Of a DNA stretch of 64,000 nt, positions 23,521-53,130 are shown piece by piece; the stretch's first letter is position 1; every line of letters starts with the position of its first letter. Source of the DNA: Megaleporinus macrocephalus. Taxonomy: Eukaryota; Chordata; Actinopteri; Characiformes; Anostomidae. The stretch spans positions 6,954,104-7,018,103 of the forward strand of contig CM038705.1 of assembly GCA_021613375.1 (NCBI GenBank). The letters run 5' to 3'. The translations under genes were made by a program, and so were the position numbers. The notes under the pieces were generated by a model. That model made no database searches, was not told where the DNA came from, and saw only the letters and a program-made list of their open reading frames with translations.

Positions 23521-24835
23521 GCTATAAGAGTGGCTCCATTCTGACTCAATGTGAGCTGCACTGTGACGGTCGTGAGTGACTGTGTTCGTATTTCTTCACA
23601 CTAGTGAACACTGAGCTTACTGAAGGTCCACTCACACTCCGTCAGCCTCAACATGACTGCAGATCTGGCGCCGAGAGCAGCAGGTACTTTAGGATGACTT
23701 GGATATGACAGTGGATGATTAAATGTCTGGGAGTCTGGGGGGCTACAGATCGCTACAGCAGCCCCTCCGGCACTCATCTCTCTATTTAAACATTTAAACA
23801 TGGAGCAACTTCCATCTGTTTTGTCTCCTCATTGCATTAAATATTATTTAGCATTAATTTTTTTTTGGAGTAAATCAATATCAGAGCAATGGAAAAATGG
23901 ATGGAAAAACATAAAATGAGTAACACTGAACAATTAACATACATGCATAAAATAGGGGAAGGGCGATATCAATGATTATCTAGATTTTTTAAATAATTAA
24001 ATAATTTAAATAATTAATTCTCCATATCGCCCAGACCCAGCTGGTACCATACTGAACTATATCCAGTAGAGTCACCAACTTGTTTACACCTCTATGTTAA
24101 CCACTGAGCCTAGTGTGTTTTCAATCAAGATTCCAGTGACCCCCCCAAGACTGCAGCAGTGATAATGCTTGTGAGTGCTCGCTTTCACGCTCACGACTGA
24201 TAAGAATCTGAAATTGTAAGTGCTTCTCATTGCTGGAGGCGTTGACCTTGTAGCTTGAATCCCCATACAATCCCCATGGCAAGTTTCTTGCTCTCTCTGG
24301 CTCCAGGCTGCAGCCAATAACCTGGAGTATGTGGGCCTTGAGTAATTGTAATTGAGTAAGTGAGATTAGGGAAGCTCTGGACTGGCACGTGTTAACATAT
24401 GTCCCCATAGACTCCTATGTGTCTTTTTTTTTCAAGAACTGATAGAGATACTGGCTCTTCTGAAGCACATCCTGTTTGGGCTCTCGCACTGTTCACTTGC
24501 AGACAGCATGGCTTCGCTTTTCCCAGGAAAATGTGCCCCGCGGTGCAGGCCATCTGCTTCCTCTCATCCTGGGATGTGACACTGGATTCAGGCCATGATG
24601 GACCTTCAGATTATGGTGAGCGTGGCTTCTGCAACAGACGGTATCTCGGCAGTCTAGGAGACTATCTGGTCTCAGAGAGCCTGATCGATACAGGACTGTC
24701 TGTCATTGGCAAACATTCCTCAATGGGCTGATCTCCATGGTGCTACAATTTCCATTCCATTTCATTCCAATCTGCTCTTGTGGCTCCCTTAGCGCTGCAG
24801 AGCATAATTCACTTTTACACCACTGTTGTGAATAC
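23521..24835. other. Intergenic, no gene recognised
   Basis: Contains a small palindromic element at about 23955-24040 with ends GGGCGATATC and CATATCGCCC, related to the element at 60147. A 104-codon plus-strand frame at 24417-24731 has no recognisable motif and is not called. Confidence 0.4.
23955..24040. mobile_element. Small palindromic MITE (GGGCGATAT ends)
   Basis: GGGAAGGGCGATATC on the left and CATATCGCCCAGACCC on the right are inverted, with an AT-only middle (TTTAAATAATTAAATAATTT). Similar ends occur at 60147-60525. Confidence 0.55.
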
Positions 24836-25095
24836 ACAGCCGAGTCACATTATTATGACCACCAGCTAATATCCAGAGGGACAACCAGGTGCAGCACAGA
24901 CAGCAGCTAGACGGACTGGGAGACTCAATAAGGTCCTGGTAGGTGGTCACAGGAGGTATCATGCTGGAGGGAGCGTGGAGGAGGATCTATAGAGCCAACA
25001 CCACCATCCAGGTGGTCCCACAGATGTTCAAGCCTGGGGAAATAGGGGTCCAGGGTAGTACTTGGAAGTCCTGGTCACCTCTTCCAACCAATATG
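24835..25095 (-). pseudogene. Tc1-like transposase tail, copy 1
   Basis: The minus strand encodes decayed WLEE, PNFPRLEHLWDHLDG-like and L-Q-x-S-x-x-x-L motifs ending in a terminal sequence GGTCATAATAATGTGACTC. Copies 2 and 3 follow at 25930 and 26265. Confidence 0.75.
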
Positions 25096-25099
25096 GGAC

Positions 25100-25640
25100 A
25101 TTACTAGGACATTACTAGTTGTAGGGATCCGGTCTTGTGACTGGAGGGTTGGCGGTTCAATCCCCTGGACCAACAAGTATCTTCGAAATAGTAACTTTGC
25201 AGGAGAGGACAAAAACTGTCTTCACTTTCAATGGAAGTCAATGGAACCAGAATTTTACGCAAGCTATTTTGGAGCATTTCTATTGGTCCATTCATCATAA
25301 AACTTTCACACGATGTAAGCAGCAGCTACTGAAATCAAACGATGTCGAAAAATAAAAATGGCCAAATATGATATATTCTTTTTTTTTTATATCGTCGCTG
25401 TCCATTTTTAGTTTTCTACATCGTTTAAACATGACAGCCGGCGTTTACATTGTCCGAATATTTCATGATGAATGGACCAATAGAAATGCTCCAAAATAGC
25501 TTGGAAAAAATTCTGGTTCCATTGACTTCCATTAAAAGTAAAGTAAGTTTTTGGTATCTCCTGTAAAGTTGCAATTTTAAAGATGTCCTTGTTTTTTATT
25601 GGACAGCGACGATATACTAGTTGATATTGTGCTATATGAA
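25100..25640. mobile_element. Two inverted copies of a MITE (TGGAACCAGAATT family) beside a SINE fragment
   Basis: Positions 25165-25370 and 25385-25630 are inverted copies of the same element, which carries TCAATGGAACCAGAATTTT, GGAGCATTTCTATTGGTCC and end sequence CGTCGCTGTCCA. Ahead of them, 25130-25185 has GGCGGTTCAATCCC, a B-box of a tRNA-derived SINE. Other copies lie at 11.7, 37.2, 58.5 and 62.8 kb. Confidence 0.7.
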
Positions 25641-25929
25641 AAATCTAGGCAAGAAAGATGAAACTATCTTGAGCATTTTTCTCACATGTATGTTTTCAAT
25701 AAATATGTTGGCATGGATTGTATTTCATTTAAAATGTAATGTATTTAAACCTGTTAAGCACATATTGGGGCAATGATGTACGGATCCAACGTTCATAAGA
25801 TTTGGACAAGCTCTGCTGGGATTGGACAGACAGTAGAAACCTAATTCCACATCTGTGATTTCTAGAAAAATGTTTGTGTTCAGTAACCACTGTTAACTCC
25901 TGTTAATGTGCCTAGAACAGAGAATGAAA

Positions 25930-26640
25930 AGATATACACAGTCATACACAGTCACATTATTATTATAATATCCAGAGTATCCAGACTAGGAGACTCAATA
26001 AGGTGCTGGTAGGAGGTCATAGGTCTCTGGAACCATGCTGACTGCAGTGCATCCCACAACTGCTGGAGGGAGCTTGAGGGAGCATCCATAGAGCCAACAT
26101 CACTATTTAGGTGGTCCCACAGATGCTCAAATGGGGCTCAAGTCTGGAGAATTAGGGGTACAGGCTAGTACTTGGAAGTCTGGGTCAGCTTTTCCAACCA
26201 GTGATTTCTAGAAAATGTTTGTGTTCAGTAACTACTGTTAACTCCTGTTAATGTGCCTGGAACAAGGAATGAAAAGATATACACAGTCATACACAGTCAC
26301 ATTATTATGACCACCAGCTAATATCCAGAGTATCCAGACTGGGAGACTCAATAAGGTGCTGGTAGGTGGTCACAGGTCTCTGGAACCATGCTGACTGCAG
26401 TGCATCCCACAACTGCTGGAGGGAGCTTGAGGGAGCATCCATAGAGCCAACATCACTATTTAGGTGGTCCCACAGATGCTCAATTGGAGCTCAAGTCTGG
26501 AGAATTAGGGGTACAGGCTAGTACTTGGAAGTCTGGGTCAGCTTTTCCAACCAGTGGTACATTTCTAGCCGTGTGACGTGTCATATAGTCCTGCTGGAAG
26601 ATCCCATCCGCCCCAGAGAAGACCATCAGCATGTATGGGT
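25930..26640 (-). pseudogene. Tc1-like transposase tail, copies 2 and 3 (tandem duplication)
   Basis: 25930-26210 and 26265-26560 are near-identical (GACTGCAGTGCATCCCACAA, CATAGAGCCAACATCACTAT), so a stretch of about 335 bp has been tandemly duplicated. The last copy extends to the catalytic region, reading Q-Q-D-Y-M-T-R-H-T-A on the minus strand. All are broken by stops. Confidence 0.75.
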
Positions 26641-26656
26641 GTAAATAATAAATGCT

Positions 26657-26662
26657 TTTATT
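26657..26662 (-). terminator. mdc1: Likely mdc1 polyadenylation signal AATAAA
   Basis: AATAAA on the minus strand, 280 bp after the mdc1 stop codon, giving a short 3' UTR. It borders the Tc1 tail copies on its far side. Confidence 0.6.
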
Positions 26663-26942
26663 ACTTTAAATGGGTGAAGCCTCACAAGCATCCATGTCAA
26701 TATACTTTGCTGCCCCCTTGTGGAAGAAAGGAATACATGGGTCATTAAAACTGGCCACATTCATCAAGAACAGAGTGCCGCACCCTGGCTCTGCTAGTGG
26801 AGAACTTAAACCTGCGCACCACATTTTAAAAAAAGGCACCAAGTTTCCTCTACTGTTTCACATTCATTTGAGGAGTAGCTTAAAAAATGACCAGAGGATC
26901 AGAATCCTCTTCACAGTTCATAGCAGCTTAGGGGAAAATCGG

Positions 26943-44983
<18,041 letters not shown>

Positions 44984-45189
44984 GCGGACCTGCGCCTGCA
45001 GAGGCTGAGATCATAACCCAGAGCACATCAACCTCTAGAACCTCTGAAGCTATTACAGGCATCTGGAGCTTATACAAGACATGCAATTGACATTACAGTT
45101 GGAGGGAGTCACTGAGGTTACGCCCCCTGGGTGGCAGAATGACTGCCATGATGTTCTATTAACAGTATTAGCTAGAACAAAACCAAAAT

Positions 45190-46305
45190 TCCTTATAAGA
45201 AGAACCTCCACATACACTGCATTGCCAAATGTATTCACTCATCCATCCAAATCAGTGAATTCAGGTTTTCCGTTCCCTTCCATTTCCACAGGTGTATATA
45301 ACCAAGTACCTAGTCCTGCAGACTGCTTCTACACACATTAGTAAAGAATGGGTCTCTCTCAGGAGCTCAGTGAACTCCAGCCTGGTACCGTGATAGGACG
45401 CCACCTGTGCAACAAGTCCTGTGGTGAAGTTTCCTCACTACTAAATATTCCACAGTGGACTGTCAGTGGTGTTCTAACAAAGTGGAAGTGATTGAGAACG
45501 ACAGCAACTCAGACACCAAGTGGTAGAACACGTACAATGACAGAGCGGGTCAGCGGATGCTGAGGAGCATAGTGCACAGAGGTCACCAACTTTCTACAGA
45601 GTCAATCACTACAGACCTCCAAACTTCATGTGGTCTTCAGATCAGCTCAAGAACAGAGAGTAGAGAGCTTCATGGAATGGGTTTATATGAACGAGCAGCT
45701 GCATCCAAGCCTTACATCACCAAGTACAAAGCAGAGCGTTGGATGCAGTGGAGTAAAGAACGCCAACACTGGACTCTAGAGCAGCGGAGATGTGTTCTCT
45801 GGAGTGACCAATCACGCTTCTCCGTCTGGCAATCCGATGGACGAGTCTGGGTTTGGTGGTTGCCAGGACAATGGTTGCATTGTGCCGAGTGTAAAGTTTG
45901 GTGGAGGGGGATTATGGTGAGGAGTTGTTTTTGAGGAGTTAGGCTCGGACTCTTAGCTTTATGGAATGGGTTTTTATGAAATAAAGACATGGAGAAGGGA
46001 GTTTGGTGTGGAAGAACTTGACTGGCCTTGAGTCCTGACCTCAACCTGATAGAAGACCTTTGGGATGAATTAGAGCGGAGACTGTGAGCCACTAATGACC
46101 TCACTAATGCTCTTCTGGAAGAACGGTCAAACATTCCCATAAACACTCTCCTAAACCGTGTGGAGAGCCTTCCCAGAAGAGCTGAAGCTGTTATAGCTGC
46201 AAAGGTTGGGCCGACATCATATTAAACCCTATGGATTAAGAATGGGATGTCACTCAAGTTCATATGTGTGTGAAGTCAGGCGAACAAATACTTTGGGTAA
46301 TATAG
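45190..46305 (+). pseudogene. Tc1-like transposon with decayed transposase
   Basis: The left end TACACTGCATTGCCAAATGT and the right end ACAAATACTTTGGGTAATAT are inverted repeats. Inside, the plus strand has a start MGLSQELSELQPGTVIGRHL and, after frameshifts, an open stretch at 45557-45934 with HWTLEQRRCVLWSDQSRFSV. This has W-S-D, the second catalytic Asp of Tc1/mariner DDE transposases. Multiple stops break the frame, so it cannot be active. It lies 5' of the mdc1 start-codon exon. Confidence 0.85.
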
Positions 46306-47115
46306 TGAAGACAGCCAGAGAACTTGGAAGTTCTACATGGAACAGAGACACACTGAAAATCACGGCGACCACAAGAATTAATATTTAACTGTTGAGTCAT
46401 TTAATTTAAGAAGATAATTACTTGACTCTTAGGGCTCCTCCCTAATAAACACAGCCTTGTTGCACAACATTTGATCCAAAACAGAGAATAGGTAAAAAAG
46501 CTGGCCTCTATTTGAATGTGCCTATTCTACCTTTTGTAAATAAATAATTTTGTAAATAAATAAATAAATTTAAAAAAATAATAAAATCAACTATATCACA
46601 GTGGTGTTGAATGGAACCAGACGTCCACCTCCACCTCATCAGCTCCCTTATTACATGAAATGGTTATGAATAAGCTGCCTGATGTCTAAGAAATTGTTTT
46701 ACACTAGTTTTTCATGACGTTTTTGATCTTTGACATCACTGTTTATCCATCCCCTCAGGAGGCAGAGGGATACATGAAGGGTGTTTTAAGGCAAAATAGG
46801 GATACTTCTGAAAAAATAAGGGCCTATTTTACCACCATCAACACTATATATAAGAGCTTACAGGTGGTTTTGGATAGTAAACAGAGTGGCTGTATTTGTG
46901 CTACAGGTGATGGGACTTCTGGTTCCATTCACCACCACTGTAAATAAAACAATCTGTATGATTCAGAGTCGTGCCTCGCTGTAATAAGTGATATATATTT
47001 ATCTAAAGTTCTAAGTACTATTTATAGTTAATACTTTTTATTACCTCTTGTTCATACTGTACCACCCCTGTTGTTGTATTGTGTTACTGTACTGTATTGT
47101 GTAACTGCTACGGGC
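46306..47115. other. Upstream intron of mdc1, no exon recognised
   Basis: 46600-46950 holds a repeat with GAATGGAACCAGACGTCCAC and GGATACATGAAGGGTGTTTT, words that recur at 51.0, 49.1, 50.05 and 63.7 kb. 46515-46575 is A/T-rich. Confidence 0.5.
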
Positions 47116-47142
47116 TGCTAAATGTCCATCGGGATCAATAAA

Positions 47143-47143
47143 G

Positions 47144-47177
<34 letters not shown>

Positions 47178-48166
47178 CAAATGTATCTATCCATCTATCT
47201 ATCTATACAAATCTATCTCTATACAAATCTATCTATCTATCTCTCTCTCTCTGTACAAATCTATCTATCCATCTACAAATGTATCTATCCATCTATCTAT
47301 CTATACAAATCTATCTCTATACAAATCTATCTATCTATCTCTCTCTGTACAAATCTATCTCTCTGTACAAATCTATCTACCTCTATACAAATCTATCAAT
47401 CTATCTCTCTCTGTACAAATCTATCTCTCTGTACAAATCTATCTCTCTGTACAAATCTATCTCTCTATACAAATCTATCTACCTCTATACAAATCTATCA
47501 ATCTATCTCTCTCTGTACAAATCTCTCTCTGTACAAATCTATCTATCTCTATACAAATCTATCTATCTATCTCTATACAAATCTATCTATCTATCTCTAT
47601 ACAAATCTATCTATCTATCTCTATACAAATCTATCTATCTATCTATCTCTATACAAATCTATCTATCTATCTATCTCTATACAAATCTATCTATCTATCT
47701 ATCTCTATACAAATCTATCTATCTATCTATCTCTATACAAATCTATCTATCTATCTATCTCTATACAAATCTATCTATCTATCTCTATACAAATCTATCT
47801 ATCTATCTCTATACAAATCTATCTATCTACCTCTATACAAATCTATCTATCTATCTCTATACAAATCTATCTATCTACCTCTATACAAATCTATCTATCT
47901 ATCTCTATACAAATCTATCTATCTATCTATCTCTATACAAATCTATCTATCTATCTATCTCTATACAAATCTATCTATCTATCTATCTCTATACAAATCT
48001 ATCTGTCTATCTATCTCTATACAAATCTATCTGTCTATCTATCTCTATACAAATCTATCTATCTCTCTCTTTACAAATCTATCTATCTATCTATCTCTAT
48101 ACAAATCTATCTATCTATCTATCTCTATACAAATCTATCTATCTATCTATCTATCTATCTATACAA

Positions 48167-48210
<44 letters not shown>

Positions 48211-48282
48211 CTATACAAATCTATCTATCTATCTATCTACCTCTATACAAATCTACTAATCCATCCATCCATCCATCCATAG
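47143..48282. repeat. (ATCT)n-based compound minisatellite
   Basis: (CTAT)n blocks alternate with CTATACAAAT or CTGTACAAAT. It starts after AATAAAGTATCTATCT, a typical (TCTA) tail that can follow a fish non-LTR element 3' end (GGGATCAATAAAGTATCTAT). All three plus frames are open for 326-391 codons as artefacts. Confidence 0.93.
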
Positions 48283-48430
48283 ACTTCCACCTTAAACAGT
48301 ACAGTAGTTACAGTCAGGCGCCTGAACGCTCCATAGAGTCACCGCTACATATTTAAGGTGGAATTGAGAATAAGAATAAGAATATAAGTGTACAGGCGCG
48401 GAAAGTAAACAACAACCGATGTTAACGTAG
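48283..48430. mobile_element. Foldback element, TTCCACCTTAAAT family
   Basis: CTTCCACCTTAAACAGTACA and ATATTTAAGGTGGAATTGAG are inverted ends about 77 bp apart. The copy and its right flank (GTGTACAGGC, TAACGTAGTTTAACTGGCAA) match 54155-54335, so both derive from one longer element. Confidence 0.75.
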
Positions 48431-48718
48431 TTTAACTGGCAATCGGAGTTCAGACAGTTCTCTGATGCTCCTAATTCCTTTTTATAAACATTCTTCATAC
48501 ACAGTTTTACACCAGCGCCACTCGTGGAACAGCAGAGCCACTTAGCATGAACACAAGCTACCTGCTAAACCAAATCCGAGCGATAGAGAAACCAAACCTG
48601 ACCCGATTAACAAAGACGCACAAACACGCAACTAATTCACATCTGATCATTTACTGATATGCACTATATAAAAAAACACGCGATCGTTTAATAATAAAGA
48701 ACTAACATACTTTACCCC

Positions 48719-48880
48719 TCAGCGCTGACAACGAAAACAAACTTCCTGAACGCTAAGGCACGCCCTAAAAGTAAACTCCTAAACTGATTGGTTACTTTCG
48801 TAACCGCCTCCACGAAATCCTCAAATCTGATTGGTCAAGTGGTACGTCACCGAGGACGTTATACCTTTTGATTGGCCAGT
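48719..48880 (-). promoter_or_regulatory. mdc1: Proposed mdc1 promoter and non-coding exon 1
   Basis: On the minus strand three CCAAT boxes (at 48871-48875, 48830-48834 and 48787-48791; spacing 41 and 43 bp) are followed by a donor CTGAGGG|GTAAAG at 48719. Multiple evenly spaced CCAAT boxes without a TATA box are typical of NF-Y-driven cell-cycle promoters. An ACGTCA half-CRE lies at 48844-48849. The exon would splice to the acceptor at 44996. This is inferred from motifs. Confidence 0.5.
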
Positions 48881-48962
48881 GAACAACCCACGTTGTTCTT
48901 TGTTAAAAAAATTCCCCGCGCATTCTCCTTCCCCTAAAAAGGGGCGTGTGCACGCATCTTAA

Positions 48963-49541
48963 AGGGGAACTCCACCGATTTTTCTTAAAGTTTCTGCATA
49001 AATCAGTTAGTGAGATGTAAACACAGTCATTCAAGGTGGTTTGATGTGAAATGGTTCACTTGCAGTAAATAAAAAGTAAAATAAATAATAATAAATAAAT
49101 AAATAAATAAAATTAACTTATTCATAGTGGTGGTGATGGGAACCAGGGCGTCACCATGACATTCACACGAATATAGACATATTATTTACTATCAAAGGCA
49201 CCAGTGAACCTAAAAAAAGTTTTCTTAGAGGACAATTTTGAATCCCCGCATGAACTTATCCACTATGAATGGCTTTTAAAATGAAGGTCTAAAGTAATAA
49301 TATAAGAATATCTTGGGTGTCAGACAGAGTATTCAAAACAAGTTAATGTAATAACTTCCTGTGATATTTTTTTAAAGTATTAAACTTTCCAGACGTCTAG
49401 TTACCATCACTACCGCTGTTAACAATAGGTGTAGTTTCTCTAGAACGGAACATGCCACACCAAACCGCTCTGAACGACTTTATTTACATTTTAGCCATTT
49501 AATTATGCTGATTTAAAAAAAAAAATTGGTGGGGTTCCCCT
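48963..49541. mobile_element. piggyBac-type MITE with TTAA target duplication
   Basis: The ends AGGGGAACTCCACCGATTTT and, reversed, AGGGGAACCCCACCAATTTT are inverted repeats, flanked on each side by TTAA (48959-48962 and 49542-49545). No transposase. It sits about 90 bp upstream of the distal mdc1 CCAAT box. Confidence 0.8.
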
Positions 49542-49545
49542 TTAA

Positions 49546-50394
49546 TAAAAGCTGAAGTGACAAAGTAAGCCGTTATCTCACGTCTGATGCATGTAATGTG
49601 TGGTCCAATCACTAGTTTGACCGAAGCACTGATATTTGGACGTACATGTGGTTATGCTATTCCACTGATTCTGCATAATATAGCTACATAATTACATTGC
49701 TAGCATCCCTGCTAAACAGTATTAGAATTAGTAGAACCATAAGGACCATTAGAACCATGAGGATTAAAACCTGATGGTTTGGCTTTCTAATGAGAATTGG
49801 CTTAATGGTTACCATTATAGGCCACCAGTTTCTTGCAGGACAGCTTTAGATCCCACCAGGAGACCACCAAATGTATCTGGAATGAACAATTTGAAACATT
49901 TACACTGTGGTATTAACTCACTGGGAGACCAACAAATACCAAAACTGACCACCAGAAACCAACATAGACATTTAATATTTTCTATAATATATATATTATT
50001 TGCCAGAAGGGATGGTTTGGTGTGAAGCTTGGCGAGTCAGAATTATTCACAGTGGTGGTGATGATGGGAACCAGATGTCCTAAAGACTTCACTGACTCTA
50101 ATATAGCATTAAATGTACATACTACATGAAATAAGCCTGTTTTAACAATTTCTTTGCCCAGTTTCTGGTCACTCTTGGCTATTTCAGTGTTACCCAGGTT
50201 CTAAAATGTGGGGTTGCCTTGATACTTCACTCTATTGTCACTCTTTAGTTTTGTGAAAAGCATGGTGGTGGGAGCTCAAAGTTTGATGGTGTCCAGATAG
50301 CGGTGTAAAAAAAATGTAAAGAGTGCTGAAACTATTTCAGTGCTTTGTAAACATTTTTATATATTGAGAAATATTGGAATTACTTTGGTCACTG
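49546..50394. other. Intergenic, decayed repeats
   Basis: 50210-50394 matches the interior of the element at 55562-55975 (AAAAGCATGGTGG, AGTGCTTTGTAAACATTTTT, GGAATTACTTTGGTCACTGG). No gene was recognised. Confidence 0.5.
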
Positions 50395-50395
50395 G

Positions 50396-50740
50396 CATGG
50401 CTGGATTACTGACCGGGCAAGTGGAGCCAGTGCCCAGGGGCCCTTGACATGCCTATCAACATTTATGATACAAAGGGACTTTGACCCCAGGGCCTCTTGG
50501 GGCCTCTAGCCATGCCTTTGGGGCCCCTAGCCATGCTTTTGGGGGCCCTAGCCATGCTTTTGGGCCCCTTATGAAAATGGACAAGGTGTTGTGGCACTGC
50601 TCTGACTTCGACTTCTGGCTATTAGGGGTCCTAGGAAAGAGGGGGTCATAGTTTTAGAGGGCCCTGGTTGTAAGAGCCCCTATCAGGGGGCCCTAGAGAA
50701 GAGCAGGGCATACCATTAGAGGGGTTTGGGGGGGGTTATC
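50396..50740. mobile_element. hAT-like non-autonomous element, right end unclear
   Basis: Starts CATGGCTGGATTACTGACCG, the same end as the nested element at 9650-10104 in opposite orientation, and shares its TGGCTATTAGGGGTCCTAGG and GCCATGCTTTTGG blocks. It interrupts an older repeat after GGTCACTGG and ends next to the tubulin fragment. Confidence 0.65.
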
Positions 50741-50756
50741 CCTGGGCAACTCCCCC

Positions 50757-50935
50757 CTCCTCGGCTGTGGTACTACAGCGGAACGTGGCAGAGAATTGCT
50801 TGGAGATGTGCTTGCTTGAACAGCTCCTGAATGGCTGTAGTTGCCAATGAAAGTGACTGCCATCTTCAGGTCAAAGTGTGGAATGGCGCAGACGGTGGTC
50901 TTGAGGTTTGTATTGTAGAGGGATAAAAATGGAAT
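50757..50935 (-). pseudogene. Beta-tubulin pseudogene fragment
   Basis: The minus strand matches the C-terminal part of the tubb last exon: [20 protein letters not shown] corresponds to the [18 protein letters not shown] segment. At the left, CTCCTCGGCTGTGG matches the acidic tail region of tubb (56056 onward), with the sequence between deleted. Frameshifts and a 4-bp insertion (GCTT) are present. It is on the same strand as tubb, about 5 kb downstream. Confidence 0.85.
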
Positions 50936-51440
50936 TGTGAATTCTCGCAAACCGATGATGCTGAGGGATTGAATTCTGCACTAGAGAATAAAACACATTT
51001 ATTTCCATCCCTTCATGGTGGAGGGATACATGAAGGGTGTTTTAAGGCTAAATTATTTTTTATACATCTATATTTTACTCTATATATCAGGGGTATTTAA
51101 TTAGAATTCAGGAAGGTCCAGTTAGGAGAAAATTTTCTCATCATTTCTAACTTGTGTTATGATTTAATGCTATATCCTGTATAGGGGAGTAGCCTAATAT
51201 CAGCATTTTGTTACCGGCAACTGAAACACCAACACATTACAAATACCATTCAGTATAATTCAATAATATTTATTGTTTTGAAAGCTGAACTGAATTAATT
51301 ATTTATAAAATATTATAAAAAAAACCCTAAGAAAAAACAAGGACTACATTAAAATGCTGGTTAAAAAAGTGCATCATAAAGTGCTGATTTAGAGAAAAAG
51401 TAAATAAAAAGTCTTCTTGTTAACTCAATTTCACATCCGT
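50936..51440. other. Intergenic, no gene recognised
   Basis: Includes GGGATACATGAAGGGTGTTT, shared with 46770, then AT-rich sequence. Confidence 0.4.
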
Positions 51441-51464
51441 CTGAACGAGCCTACAGGTGCGTCC

Positions 51465-53130
51465 GATATCGTCTACTTGTTTTCTACTCAGTAGTAAATC
51501 AGTAGGCGAGCGCGGCTAGTATGTCTGAATACTCAGTAGTGAAATCAGTAGCGAGCATGGCTAGAATGTCTGAATACTCAGTAGTAAATCAGTAGGCGAG
51601 CACGGCTAGTATGTCTGAATACTCAGTAGTAAATCAGTAGGCGAGCACGGCTAGTATGTCTGAATACTCAGTAGTAAATCAGTAGGCGAGCATGGCTAGA
51701 ATGTCTGAATACTCAGTAGTAAATCAGTAGGCGAGCACGGCTAGTATGTCTGAATACTCAGTAGTAAATCAGTAGGCGAGCGCGGCTAGTATGTCTGAAT
51801 ACTCAGTAGTGAAATCAGTAGCGAGCATGGCTAGAATGTCTGAATACTCAGTAGTAAATCAGTAGGCGAGCACGGCTAGTATGTCTGAATACTCAGTAGT
51901 AAATCAGTAGGCGAGCACGGCTAGTATGTCTGAATACTCAGTAGTAAATCAGTAGGCGAGCGCGGCTAGTATGTAGAATACTCAGTAGTGAAATCAGTAG
52001 CGAGTGTGGCTAGTATGTCTGAATACTCAGTAGTGAATCAGTAGGCGAGCGTGGCTAGTATGTCTGAATACTCAGTAGTGAATCAGTAGGCGAGCGTGGC
52101 TAGTATGTCTGAATACTCAGTAGTGAATCAGTAGGCGAGCGTGGCTAGTATGTCTGAATACTCAGTAGTGAAATCAGTAGCGAGCATGGCTAGAATGTCT
52201 GAATACTCAGTAGTAAATCAGTAGGCGAGCGCGGCTAGTATGTAGAATACTCAGTAGTGAAATCAGTAGCGAGTGTGGCTAGTATGTCTGAATACTCAGT
52301 AGTGAAATCAGTAGGCGAGCACGGCTAGTATGTCTGAATACTCAGTAGTGAAATCAGTAGGCGAGCGTGGCTAGTATGTCTGAATACTCAGTAGTGAAAT
52401 CAGTAGGCGAGCGTGGCTAGTATGTCTGAATACTCAGTAGTAAATCAGTAGGCGAGCGCGGCTAGTATGTCTGAATACTCAGTAGTGAAATCAGTAGGCG
52501 AGCGCGGCTAGTATGTCTGAATACTCAGTAGTGAAATCAGTAGGCGAGCGCGGCTAGTATGTCTGAATACTCAGTAGTGAAATCAGTAGGCGAGCGCGGC
52601 TAGTATGTCTGAATACTCAGTAGTGAAATCAGTAGGCGAGCGTGGCTGGTATGTCTGAATACTCAGTAGTAAATCAGTAGGCGAGCGCGGCTAGTATGTC
52701 TGAACACTCAGTAGTAAATCAGTAGGTGAGCGCGGCTAGTATGTCTGAATACTCAGTAGTGAAATCAGTAGGCGAGCGCGGCTAGTATGTCTGAATACTC
52801 AGTAGTGAAATCAGTAGGTGAGCGCGGCTAGTATGTCTGAATACTCAGCAGTGAAATCAGTAGGCGAGCGCGGCTAGTATGTCTGAATACTCAGCAGTGA
52901 AATCAGTAGGCGAGCGCGGCTAGTATGTCTGAATACTCAGTAGTGAAATCAGTAGGCGAGCGCGGCTAGTATGTCTGAATACTCAGTAGTAAATCAGTAG
53001 GCGAGCGCGGCTAGTATGTCTGAATACTCAGTAGTAAATCAGTAGGTGAGCGCGGCTAGTATGTCTGAATACTCAGTAGTGAAATCAGTAGGTGAGCGTG
53101 GCTAGTATGTCTGAATACTCAGTAGGTATC
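51465..53130. repeat. 46-bp minisatellite, about 36 copies
   Basis: The unit GTCTGAATACTCAGTAGTGA, then AATCAGTAGGCGAGCGCGGC and TAGTAT, is 45-46 bp; each unit carries one or two CpG-rich GCGAGCGCGG words. Variants (GTGAAATC, GTAAATC, GAGCACGG, GAGCATGG) are arranged in blocks, showing higher-order duplication. Confidence 0.95.

Noticed and set aside
24417..24731. 104-codon plus-strand frame
   Set aside because: No recognisable domain, no splice or promoter evidence, lies among repeats.
47122..48356. Three open frames of 326-391 codons (Ile/Tyr/Leu/Ser repeats)
   Set aside because: Translation of an ATCT-based microsatellite in all three frames.
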